64,000 nt of DNA from assembly GCA_024734555.1 (NCBI GenBank), contig JANPWX010000338.1, forward strand, positions 1,353,734-1,417,733, read 5' to 3'. The translations under genes and the position numbers were made by a program. This DNA comes from Trochalopteron elliotii. Lineage: Eukaryota > Chordata > Aves > Passeriformes > Leiothrichidae. Positions 25,646 to 37,482 of this stretch are shown here, in pieces (within the stretch, counting starts at the first letter, position 1; each line of letters opens with the position of its first letter). The notes under the pieces are model-generated. The model worked only from the letters and a program-made list of their open reading frames with translations. It had not been told where the DNA came from and did not search any database.

Positions 25646-28600
25646 TTTCCATATCCACTAAAACCATCAATACATGTTTATTTTGTAGAGCAGAATAAAC
25701 CAGAATGTTTCAAATTCTGCTCTAGGTGATTTTCACTGATATGCAGGGGGGACATGGGGCTTCATCATACGGTGATCTCCTCCCCACCGCCATATTCAAC
25801 AGACTTAATCTGCGACATTTGTCTAGGTGGGGTGTTTACCTTATTCTCTTCCCCTCCAGAGGAAAAAGAGAGTCTGCTTTTACATACTTTAAGAATTTTT
25901 TAATCCAATTATAAAAACGATTTAATTTTTATCATTATTTTCCCATCGTTCTCACTGCTCCCCTCCATGGAGCCTTCCACCCGAGCAAAGCTGACAGTTC
26001 CCCACAGCAGCAAGCCACATTGACGGCCATCATCTCATTCATATGCACACTCAGAGCACTATAAATCTGCTCAAATATCATTCCTCCCCCGGGGCAATGT
26101 TTTTTTTCCCCAGAATATCTACATTGCTAGCTGCAGAAATTTCTCCTTCTAATTAACTTACAGGTTCCAAATATCACCAGCTGGAACCACAGTGCAAAGC
26201 CTGGGCACTGTGAACACACGGGAACCCAGCTGAAGGATGAGGGTCTTTGCTTTCTTTTCTTTGCTTAGGTGCTTTTTTTTGTTTTCCCTTTCATTTAAGA
26301 GCCAGCAAGTTGAAAGCTACTGAACCCTTTATCGACACATGAATGGACAACGAATAAGCCATGAACTGAATGAATTGAAACTATCCACAGAACCTTTAAC
26401 TGATATTTTTGTTGGCCGTGTCACACCACGTTATATTTCTGACGTGTCATGTTTATGCCTGAGTCACGGTGCAGCCTGATGGAAGAACAAAGCACAATAC
26501 AATGCAACAGGACATACTGGTGAGGTCAAAAACCCCACCTGACTGCTGATTGACTGCCTACCACTAATTTGGATTTAGTTAATTCCTTCTAAAAGACAAG
26601 AACAAAAGTTCAGAGAAGGTTAAAGGGCACATGCAGAGTTTAATAATCTATTAACACAATAACCTGCCATATATGACTATGCAATAAGCTGAGGGAATTT
26701 GCCAGAAACACTTCACTCTGCAAACATTATTTACAACAAATCTTGATTCATTACACTCTCTGTATACACAGTGAAGGGCAGTGTTTCTCTAACAAGAAGG
26801 CACCAAGACATGAGCTGAATAGTGCTAAGGTAAAAAAAACAAACCCTAAACAGCAGCCAAATCAGAAAATTAAGTTTATCATATTTTTAATTTTTGCTGA
26901 TGAAAACTTTTTACTCTTGGGGCTGAATTCAGGCAGGCTGGGAAAGAAAACCTGACTTCAAACAACAGCAGGGAAACAAAGAAGTCATTCTAATCTTAAA
27001 ACCTTAAAACCATAAAGATCAACTCATTAAATGATCTCTGCCTTTCAACTCTTGCTTTTCAATGGATAGTTTTTGCTTTTATTGGATTTTCTTTATTTAA
27101 TGCAGCCAACAAGGCTGATTTTCATTTTTATTTAAAACCAAAGGCAGTTATCAGACATGGTGCTGACCCTGAGAAGAGAGTCTCCAGACTTCAACTCTTC
27201 TGCCCATGCCTGATGATCCAACAAAGGTTTATTCCTTCCACTTCTTCTGCATCACCACAAGAGTTTTGCTGCACTGGCAGCCCGACCATCCTCCTGGAGA
27301 GAGAACTGGGACATCTGGGATCCTAAACCAGCCTCAAGCAGGAACTTGAAAAGAACAGGTTTGCATTCCTTACAGCAGTGAGGGAGATCCTGATGTAGAG
27401 GACAGCGTGATTTGTGATGATGATCTTAACCTAGCACCACTTCAAGAAATAAACTAGTTACTGTCTTTTAAGGGCATCCATACTTTGCCCAAATAAGGCT
27501 TCAAGAAAGTTACAACTGAAGTTCTTTTGGCTTGGAATACTGTTTTTGCTGCCTAAATAAGCCCATGGAACATTTAACCAGTAAAAGAATGACACCACTG
27601 AAGTTCTCCTTGTGTTATACCAATATGTGCATACTTTGAACCACGACAGCATCATGAATGAATGAAATGAGGTGCAGCATAAAAAAAAAGTCTCCATTTC
27701 CCTACAGTAACAGGAGGCTCAGAAGGCACTCCTGCAAAAACAGTCATGCTGTCATAGCATCTTACTGACTTGAGTATGCAGAGAGAAGCAGTTGGTAAAG
27801 AACTTATGGGAGCATGACAGGAAAAAAAAGGGGTGACTGACAAATCCCAAGAAGGCCACAATCATGTTCCCCAGACCACTTATATGGTAATACAAGAAAA
27901 TCAGAAGCAAAGGGAAACCAAATTTTGCTCAACCTACTCTAGAACCACCCCTTGGTTTTGATGAAATTTTTCTGTGTCTGGGAAGATTTTTTTAAAAAAC
28001 AACTTGTGTGCAGCATTTCAGTATCAAAAATATGTAATGCAGCTTCAAAAGCACACTAAAGTTCAGAATCCCTTTAGGTTTCCTTGTCTTGCACCCGTTA
28101 ACTTGATGCATCCAAAAATTATTCTAGAAAACATCAGCCATGTATAAAAGCCTGTTCCAGATCTGTCTATTTTGTAGTTAACATTCCCTTCAATCCTACT
28201 ACAGATTTTTCATCTGGAGTAGTGCAGTCCCTGTATTATATTAGGTGGACCACTGGCAACTATGTTCTTTCATCTGGCAGTCCCTGGGACTGCTGCAATC
28301 CCATGGAGCATTTCACAGCATCACAACTGTGATTCAAAAGCATAAAGCAAAACCACCTGATTACCTCTCCACCTGAAGTAAATCTTGCCCTTAAGACAAC
28401 TCCCATGGGAAGGATTGTTTTGCTGTAGGATCTTTCAGACCAAAGAAAATCAGTGGGTTGACACACGAAATGGAGGGGTTTAATTTTTGTGAGATGTGCT
28501 TTTTAAATGTATTTATCTTAGTCCATGTGACTGAAACAGGAAGACGTGTCAGGGTGACACGAGAAAAATCCTTAAAATTGCAGATTTTGGCACCAAGTTT

Positions 28601-28920
28601 TCATAAACCTTCTCCCCATCCTCAGGAACCATATAACAGGCACTAGGGCAGCAGATTTACAGCTTCCTATTGAAGCCTTCCAGCCATCCATCTAAAGAAT
28701 CAATTCCTGCTCCTTCCAAAGAGCAATGCAACAAACACACCTCTTTGAAAACACAATCACAAACTCAGAGCATACAGAAGGTACCCCCACCATTAACATA
28801 GTTATGAAATTGGGAAGCTGCATCAGTCTTAACCAACATATTCTGCCCTCCGTTCATGCTGTTTTGAAACAACACAAGGACTGTGAGATGATTTTCTCAC
28901 TGAGTAGCACCATACTTGGA
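25646..28920. other. RARB intron, mostly featureless
   Basis: 25900-26500 mixes AT-rich homeodomain-like words with unique sequence and might be conserved. No gene or named repeat was found. Confidence 0.55.
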
Positions 28921-29007
28921 GTAATACATTACTGGTGGGACTCCCCTGATGATGTATTACACTAATGCATCATTAGGATGATGTTTCACACTGATGATAT
29001 ATTGCAG
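28921..29007 (+). repeat. Inverted repeat followed by an imperfect ~30-bp tandem repeat
   Basis: GTAATACAT (28921-28929) is the exact reverse complement of ATGTATTAC (28952-28960), giving a 9-bp stem with a 22-nt loop. Two similar units follow, GATGATGTATTACACTAATG... (28948-28976) and GATGATGTTTCACACTGATG... (28977-29007). It directly abuts the MITE-like repeat at 29043. Confidence 0.55.
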
Positions 29008-29042
29008 TGCAACATAATGAGAGCAATAGCTCACTGGGTGCA

Positions 29043-29112
29043 TAATCCTGCCAGGAGCTGTGCGCCTGCAGCTCTCTGACTTCATTTGTAGTTCAGGGTG
29101 TCCAGAATCTTA
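29043..29112. mobile_element. Ancient palindromic MITE-like amniote repeat
   Basis: The block runs AATCCTGCCAGGAGCTGTGC, GCCTGCAGCTCTCTGACTTC, then ATTTGTAGTTCAGGGTGTCC and AGAATCT. It matches a largely self-complementary repeat I know from turtle and crocodilian DNA (GATCCTGCAAGGTGCTGAGC...CATTGACTTCAATGGGAGTT...GAGGGTGCTCAGCACCT). The two arms still partly pair around the TGACTTCA centre. The formal family name is not recalled. Confidence 0.55.
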
Positions 29113-30386
29113 GATGGATTAGATCTCAGATACACACATCTTAAAAGCATGGCAAGAGTCAGAAAAATGCCAGCATACAGGTGGGTGCAGTTAATTACAG
29201 GCTTCAATGTACAGTATGCTAATAGCAAGATGTACTTTGGCATCACGCTTTAACACCTGCGCGAAACATCTTCTTCAAATGAAGAAGTGTAACAGAAGCT
29301 CTGTTACAACAGAGCTGCTGAAGCTCCTTATTCCTATGCTTCCCTGCAGTAGCCATCACAGCAGACCCTGGGTGCTCACAGCCTTGATAAAAATACCTAG
29401 CTTACATTTTCCATGGCAGATGTCTGTTGGAAGGAGGAGGAAGGCTGGGGAAAGGGGGTGGTTGCTTGTTTTTAATCAATAAATTCAGTGGAAGCAGTTC
29501 TGTTCAGCTATTTTTATGACCCAGACTAAGAACAAAAAAATAGGTAGTTTTGCCAACAATGAAAGATTCTGGTGACCTTTTTTCTGACCTTTTTTACAAA
29601 CAGAGCTATTTGATCTGTATTAAATTCTAAAAAGACCTTTGCAGTATGATCAGTGTCACTGGCAAGAAAGCAACATTCTAAGATTTGTGAACTCTTAACC
29701 ATGAAATCATATATAATATTCAAAAAGAGGGAAAACTGGTAAATAAACAAGGAAAGAACAAGCCAATTTGAATTATAAAAGAACTTCTTCAGTCTCTCAC
29801 TGAAACATTAACATTTAAAATTGAACCACAACTTCATTATTTATTTAGTTTTTGCTTCAATACCTTAGGGGTTCTCAAATAAGTCTAAATGTGCATGCAG
29901 AGACACACTCACAAATATAACATGGATCCTGCATGCAATTTCCATTTTTTTTGTATCTGTTTAGTTCTGAAAAACATAACAGTATTTTAGACAACCAACT
30001 AATGTGCTCTGCATCCTCATCTTCAGGTTTTCCAAAATGAACTGACCAGACTCCTCTCCAGGGAACGGCAGCCTCTCTGGTCACAGATTTAAAAAACGTA
30101 GCTTTCATACCTTTCTTCTGACATCTATAATTGAGAAACCACAGGGTAACTCATGAACTGGAAAAGAGTATAGGCACCTCGGCTAGCTAAATGATGAGTT
30201 AATATCTCCTCCTTTCTCTTTTTTTACCCCCTCATGTGTAGCCTTTCAGATTGCCTGAGCTATAGGGCTCTGCCTTGTAGATGCTATCTCCAGCCAGTAG
30301 AGCACAGGTTGGAAATACACAACAAAGAGCTGATCTTACCAAGATCTGTATGCACCAGAAAAAGGAAAAAAAAACCAAAAAACCAA
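29113..30386. other. RARB intron carrying the DR6
   Basis: Apart from the DR6 at 29573 nothing is recognised. Short frames on both strands have no domain. Confidence 0.6.
29573..29590 (-). promoter_or_regulatory. DR6 nuclear-receptor half-site pair
   Basis: TGACCT occurs at 29573-29578 and again at 29585-29590, separated by six bases (TTTTTC). On the minus strand this is AGGTCA-N6-AGGTCA. DR6 is not the best RAR-RXR spacing, but it has been reported for VDR-containing dimers, and each half-site could also bind orphan receptors as monomer. Function is speculative. Confidence 0.35.
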
Positions 30387-30447
30387 CCCCAACACCCCAA
30401 AACACCCAAACAGAAACCAAACAAAGCAACCCCTCTTAAGCCCCCCC
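30387..30447 (-). repeat. C-rich low-complexity tract, G-quadruplex-capable on the minus strand
   Basis: C runs lie at 30387-30390, 30395-30398, 30405-30407, 30430-30433 and 30441-30447 in an A/C-only background. On the minus strand these are five G runs, three of them closely spaced. Confidence 0.6.
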
Positions 30448-33400
30448 TCACTTTCAGAGGATCACTTCTGATCAGCCCTCCAGCACATCCTGCAATGAAT
30501 TAAATTCCAAGAAGATAGTACCAGCTGAGCATCACTCTGACCTACAGTAGCCTGAATCCACCTGTCAGCATACTGTGTGTTTTCCACACAGGGCTGTTCC
30601 CTCCCTGTTTCCCAGGGAGAGAGCAAAGTCCACAGCAGAGAGAAGAGGGCAGAACAAACCCCACCTTGTAGTTTGCAGCATGCTGTCCCCAAGCTTGGGG
30701 ATGGCAATGTAAACTCACCTCTTTAGCAGGCTACAAGATAACAACTAAAAAAAAAAGACACCAGAATGACTTCATGTATTTCCCCCCACAGTCGCCCATG
30801 CAAGGGCCAACCACGTCCTGGTCATAAATTCTCTGGCACAAGAGCATTATACCAAAGGAAAGGAATGCCTTTCCATCTGTGTATTTCCCCTCAGGCACTC
30901 ACTTGATAATGAAACCAGTTAAGGTCTTTGGGTTCACAATGTTATTATAGTTGGATAATATTTTGTTTGCAGCCAAGCCTGAAGAACTCCTAAGTAGTGC
31001 AGTACAGGCACCATACACCTGTTAAGTCACAGCGCTCCTTCTCTAAGTGGACAAATCTGTTTTAGCCATCTCCCGAGATTTTCTCCTCACAGTTAATTAC
31101 AAAGCGATGACTGTACTCATTTCCTGATCTTAGAGGGAATCTATAACAAATGTCTGCCACGGGTGAAGGCTGTTCCCTCTGTCTCTCAGACACACCAGCA
31201 ATCCTTCTTGCAGCCCTGGCTGCCCTCCTTCAACCTCTTCTCCCAGTTGGCCCAGACCTTCTGCTGCAACGCAAACACTGCACAGAAAATAATAACCTTT
31301 TCTAGGAAAGAAACAACATGGGCTGACTGAGACTAACATTTTCTAAAATAATTGAACAATGCACCTCCTGAACACAAAAACACTGGCACAGGCATCCAGA
31401 CCAAGGTCATTCTGCAAAGACCTACATTGAAGCGGACAGACCCAACCTGTCAGTGATGTCCATGCAGAGAGCCATCCAGCAAGGCAGCAGGATTTTATTC
31501 ACTTCCTGCACAGGCATACATGACTACAGAGGTGAACATGTGATTCCCAATGATTTGGGGAGGAATTTTTTTGAAAGTGATTAACAGGCTCACAAAGAAA
31601 TTTGCTCCTTGTTGGATCTGAAACTCATTGGAGCCACTTTCACCTTGTGACATCTATTCTAGCACACAATCTTGATCCAAAGTGTTGTTGTGTCTTGTAA
31701 AATACAAGATATTCTGAAACCAGGTCAGGCACAATAAGCATTCTGGGGAAAAAATAAGGGGAAAGTAGTCCATCCCAAGAAGAAGTGATACTTCATTGTG
31801 ACAGCAACCTTTCTTCATGCTATTCCTAGCAGGCTGATGTCTGATCCTGGGCACAAATCAGCCACCATGACCTTAGAGACATACGTTAGGTCAATGGTTC
31901 CCAACTTTCCGGACCAATAGCCGATTGAAAAGGATCAGCATTTTTTGCAAATCGTCACACACGCTTACCATCAACCTTGTGATTGGAAGCTCAAAGGTGA
32001 TGTGACTCAGTAGCATGGCTCCAACACCTTTTTCATTACCCTTGTGGGATGGCCAGTGCTCAGCAGACACAGGTGAAGAGCACCCCTTGGCTGGAGTCAT
32101 CTCAGAGAAACTTAGAAATTGGATTTGTTCACTGGGTCCCATGTTTTCACAAGCTGTTTCATACCATATCCCAGGAACCAGCTCTTGTGTCATTGTCCAG
32201 ACATGAACCCCGTCACAGACTGTGCTCCCCCTTTTCTTGGCTGCCAAAAATCAGCCTAACCTTCCAAAAAACCTCTTCTGAATCCCTCCCACTGTTGTGT
32301 GCAAACGTAACATCTCACTGAAGATGCCACCCTTCCACTTTGAGGATAAACACAAAGCAATTCCTTCAGCAAGGAAAGAGGGAGCAGAAACATTTTCTGT
32401 AATTAAATGTATGGAATTAAAAGCACAGAAGCACACAAACACCACATAAATCAATTAAATAAAACCAGACACAATCAGATAACTTGCAGAGACAAGAAAG
32501 TGAAGAAAAAGATTAAAAGGAGAGCTCCTGGGTGATGAGCTGATGAACTGTGACTTGAAGCTCAGGTAAAAAAAAGGGATTTTAGGCATTGGATTCCTTC
32601 ACTTTGCCAGCCTCAAACAACAGATCTGACCCCAAAATTACTCTTTTCTTCCAAAGAGAAGAAATCTGCTAGACCTAAAATGTGCTCAGTACCTCTGATG
32701 ACAAAGGAGAGGCACCTGCTCCAGAGAGTCCTTGGCAGCTGTTAGAGAGCAGTTTTAACAATTTTATTAACATCCTCTGAAACACTGTTTTTTCCCCTCA
32801 AAAAGAGAGGAAGTTTATCAAACAGGGCCACGTATTCCTTATCACTTCATTGCTTTCTTATTGGAAGTATTATTGTGGAGTCTTCTAGGCAGTCAAAGAA
32901 GTTTCATGGGTACAGAACTGATTAAAAAACAGATTACCAAACAACATCTCAGGAGAAAAAAAATGCACACATCTCACTCTGGGTTTAATGTTAATGCTCT
33001 TCCTTTGCACACTTCATTAGGCTTTTAAAGTCCGGGCTGTCCATTGCATAAAATTCTCAGCACTATTAGAAACCCCTGGCACTCACGCAGAGTGCTTCAG
33101 AACAATGACAAAGGTTTGGCAGAAACCCCATTTGAACTGCCCACGTCAGTGACTCTCCATATCCTTCCACTAGTATTGGATTGCCTCAGTTAGGCTTTGC
33201 TTTGGCTATGAAAGGTTCCAGCTTCATCTTGGACAACAAGGTAAAAAATCCTTTGGTTATTAAAAAAACTGAAATGGGAAATATATCCAAAACAATACTT
33301 TGACACAGAATAAAACTAGGCATTTTCTGTGATTTGTGTTATATGCTTTAATTCACTTCCTCAAATAATTTATTATGATTCTTATTTTTTACTACAAGTA

Positions 33401-36400
33401 AATACCATTACCTATTTAAAAATCAAAGTTATTGCAACATGTTTTCATCAAGTTTGTGTGAATAATTGCATATTAAAATGGCAAACATCCCTTCCAATAA
33501 CACCCTGGCAGAGATCACTTCTTCTGCAAGTAATAAAAGTGAAAGAGAGCAAACTGTGCTTCAAGATACTTGGCTGCTACGCCATGAGGCAGCTGATGCA
33601 TTCCAAATGTCTGTCAGGTCACTTTGCGTCACCAACCACTGCTAATCAATAGTGAAATCTTTCTCTCTGTGGCTTAAATACATTTCTGGTTTCGTTAAAC
33701 AGAAGAAAATTGCAAATCAGTTGGACTCTGATAGACCATGCAGCTTGGAGAAACACGCTGTCATCCTGACTGGGTAAGAGTTAAGACGATGCAGTTAAAT
33801 TACGATACTTAATCGACAGTTGACCACGCACACGGGTTTTGTGAAATGCACTGCAATATCTTATTGTTGGTCTTCATGAGAGGCAGGTCAGTCTCCACAG
33901 GCTGTTTTGTTTCTAAGCATCTGAGCATTTTTCTTAAAGCCCCAAACTCAGCTTCCCCTTTCTAGGATGTGAGCCTTTCTTCACCCCAGAAGTCATGTCC
34001 TTTTCTCTTACTCATAATGTATCTTCCTGGATTCCAAGCTACTTGGAACAGAGATCATATCCGTCTTTGTTTGAAGACTCTATAGCAGTCTTCATGTTGC
34101 AGTGGTACCATAAATAAAAAGTAATAAAAATGTTAGGAAAGTCTTTTGAAAAGTCCATGTTATTTTCACTATTACTCATGCTGTCGCTATTTATGAAACA
34201 ATGCCAGGAAGATCTAGGACTTGAAGGGGACTTACAACAATTTTTGTAAGCATACACTGTTGAAACGATGATGTTACTGACAGCAAAGTGTTTTGCAAGG
34301 TGTACAGGTTCTCCTGCTGCTTTTTTGAGTGCTTCTAACAGATGTTCAATTTCAAGTGGTCTGCAGATACCAATAGGCTGATGGTTCTGCAGGAATCGGA
34401 GCAGCAGATGTGCCCCGCATTATGTTTTGCTATTCCCTTTATGAACTGGCATGTCACCCCGTGGGTTTATAGCCAGTTAATTTTGTAATGACATCACTAT
34501 TTCTGTACTTTTAATGATTCTCACAGGATTTAATTTCTCAAATAACAGAACTCTTGATCCTGGAATTGCTATGCAAAAGTAGGATATAACAGAGATTTCT
34601 TTACATGATACAGTTCCTACTTTCCAAACGCCTTTGCTGATAGCTTTAAGGTAGTGCTGGTATGTACGTGGGCTTTCCCAAAGACCTCAGATTTACAACG
34701 TGGCCTTGTTTCAGGGCTCCAGACGAACATCTGTGCATCTCTCCAGGATCATTACCCTCGAACACGTATCGTTTGGTGGCTGGAAGGAATGAGGATAGGA
34801 AGGGAATAAGGATAGAAAGAATGAGGATTTCCACTGGCTTTGCTGCAGAAGGGTAGGCATTGCCCCTGTCAGATGCTGCCTTCCACAGTGGCCATGGTAC
34901 CCAGCTGAAATCAGAGTGCACAGGAAATTGCGCTGCCTTTCCCACTGACAGGGACCTGATTGTGAGGACAGGACTCAGGCTGTTGGCTTGGATGCTTTCA
35001 ATCTTAAAAGGGAGCCAAGTTTTTTCTCCCTCAAATACAGTTGCAGAGTTTGTTAGGGCCCAGAGGTTTTTGGGCAGAACCTCTGGTAACAGCTGCAGGC
35101 TGCACAGAGCAGCCATAGGACACCACCTTTCTTCCCTGGAGTATTCAGTACTGGTAAAGAATGTCTTTCTTCTTATTTTTAAATACAGAGAGGAAAAAGT
35201 GATGCTATTACAGCTGTATTTAAAGGACTTTTGGCATTTCCTTCATTTAAACAGACTATTAAGTATTTTAAAACAATTACTAGAAAAAACATTACAGATT
35301 GTTAAAGATTCTAGTTAGGTATGTTGTGTGATGAAGCCTTGAGATACACCTGAAAGCTTCTGACTTTGAGAAATGAGAACTGCATAAGCCTACATTTTGC
35401 CTCCTCCCTTTTATCTCAGAAATTATATTCTCCACATTACAGTAAATATCAAAATACATCTTTAGTGAAAGCCAACTTTTGAAAAGTATCTTAGGTCTTA
35501 AATTGAAGGAGTGAATGCTATCTGCTCTTACTGATCTGGCTGAAAGATCAAGGCCTTAATTTCTAAGAACCAACTACACAAATTTTACACACATACAGGA
35601 AAAAATGATCTCCAGTTGTGACCACAGGCAGAGTTCACAGCGCTTGCAAGAGCTGTGTGGTCATGCTGGGGTCTGAATCCACCCATAGAAAGGATGAGGA
35701 AAATATTTTTCTGAGTTTTCCACAGTATTTCAGGGTTCTTTTCTGCCCATCTTAATTTCTTGCGGTTCACATTTCTTAAAAAATAGTTGAGTATCAGCCT
35801 TAGTACAAGTCCAGATTGAAACATATGAAGTTCAGGAAAGCTAATACTGAGGTTAAATCAAATTTGACTGGCCTTCAGCACTGAAAAACAACAAAGACAA
35901 AGCTCTGCCTGGAGGTCCATACCTATCAAGTGCATGAATTACCTGACTTCCATCTTAACTGAAGCTGTAAGCAAGTGTGTTATCTAATGGCATGCTAAGC
36001 CCATGGATATCTCAGAGTACTCCAAAAGCAGAAGCACATTCCCCAGAGACACAGAACATCACAAGCCTCCAAACCCACCTCGCCTCTCCTGCTCTAGCCT
36101 CCCAAGAAATGCTGAACCAAATTCTTCCATCAACTGAACTCAGCATTTTTGCCACATGGGCTCCCAGCCGCCAGTCATGTCTTTCAGCCCCTCTCCCAAA
36201 CACCTCGAACTATGGGGATGAAACTCATGCTCAAAAACCTTTTGCTCCTCTGGCATAACTGAAATACTTATACCCATGAAGTTTGTTTTTGCAGGCACCT
36301 AAATGTCCTTGCGAGCTTTCCTGAGAAGTAAGGACCACCATAAAACAGTGGAGCAAAGCCAAGGGCGCACTGCCTTTGTCCAGCCTTCCCCAGTATGGAG

Positions 36401-37467
36401 GCATGGCCACACAGGGACTTCAGGGTTTCTCCAGCACTTCCCTTCCTTCAAAACCCAAACTCCCAGCCAAAACACACACCTTGCTATCAACACAGTTTTC
36501 CTGACCCAGTCCATGAAGAATCAAACAGCCATGGAAGATACTGGGTATGTTGCTCACTGCACAAGCTCAGGGTACTCAGATACAGCCATCACGAGCTCAG
36601 CAACCTGACCCTATATTTAGGGTATGACTGCTTTCTAAAAATGCATTATCTAGGCAAAACAGTTGAGTATCTTAGGGATGCAGGTTCTGGTTTTCTGAAT
36701 ATTTCTGATATTTACTCTGACATTTCCTCTTAGTGCATGTGGTGTTTGGAAAGGAAAAGAGTTTTCTGTTGCTTAAGGCCAGTCCTTCCTGCTTGTTAGT
36801 TTATACCAAACCTAAGTTTTGACGTGAATAAAATTGTTGCTTTAAGTCTGATTTCAAACATGTGGTAAAGGCAAATCTAACAATTTTATGAGATATAGTT
36901 ACTTTTGTAGAGGGTGAGTCTGCCCTGGGGAATTTTCCCTGACTAGATTTATCACAAGTTTTTTGAACCAGATAATTTTGTTTGATAGCACATCTGGCAG
37001 CATCATAAAATCTTGACGTCCCAAGCTATTACACAGGAATTACTTTTGTAAATCATTTATGAATATTACTGATGTAGGCCTATTCTGGGCAGTAAGAAAG
37101 GAAACGGAGCACTGAAGGACAAAGGAAGGGAAAAAGTATTCCCTGCCCTTTCAGGGCTCATCAGATAGGGTGGGTATTTATCATTTTAAATGGGAAATAT
37201 GTTGTCATTGATACAGCTTAAAAGTCTACATAACACAGCTTGTTCCCCATATTCCCTAAATAGACAAAAGGGGAAGATATTCAACCTGAGGTAAACCATA
37301 AATTGATCTCTCCTGAAGAAAAATCTGTCCCTGTCCGAATCTTAAATAAGACTTCCCAATTAAACACCACATATTGCTAAAAGCACAGTAAACACAAACT
37401 CATGATTCAATTTGACTAAAGGAGGAAAGTCTTACTGAGGCAAAATAAAAGGCCCATTTTAGCTCAC
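30448..37467. other. RARB intron, no recognisable gene
   Basis: Long antisense-overlapping openings occur at 34646-35116 (minus, 156 codons) and 34860-35318 (plus, 152 codons); neither resembles a known protein and neither has clear splice or promoter context. A single transposon-end-like word (CAATGGTTCCCAACTTTCCGG, near 31882) has no partner. Confidence 0.55.
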
Positions 37468-37482
37468 AAAAAAAAAAAAAAA
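37468..37482 (+). repeat. A15 homopolymer
   Basis: Fifteen A in a row, followed by GGTATTTAC. No polyadenylation signal just upstream suggests a retroposed tail. Confidence 0.9.

Noticed and set aside
26609..26624. DR4-like AGTTCA-GAGA-AGGTTA
   Set aside because: Both half-sites are imperfect; such pairs are common by chance.
31875..31890. DR2-like AGGTCA-AT-GGTTCC
   Set aside because: The second half-site lacks the final A, and it lies within the transposon-end-like word.
31882..31905. hAT-transposon-like terminal word CAATGGTTCCCAACTTTCCGG
   Set aside because: Only one end-like sequence; no inverted partner, no 8-bp duplication and no transposase remnant recognised.
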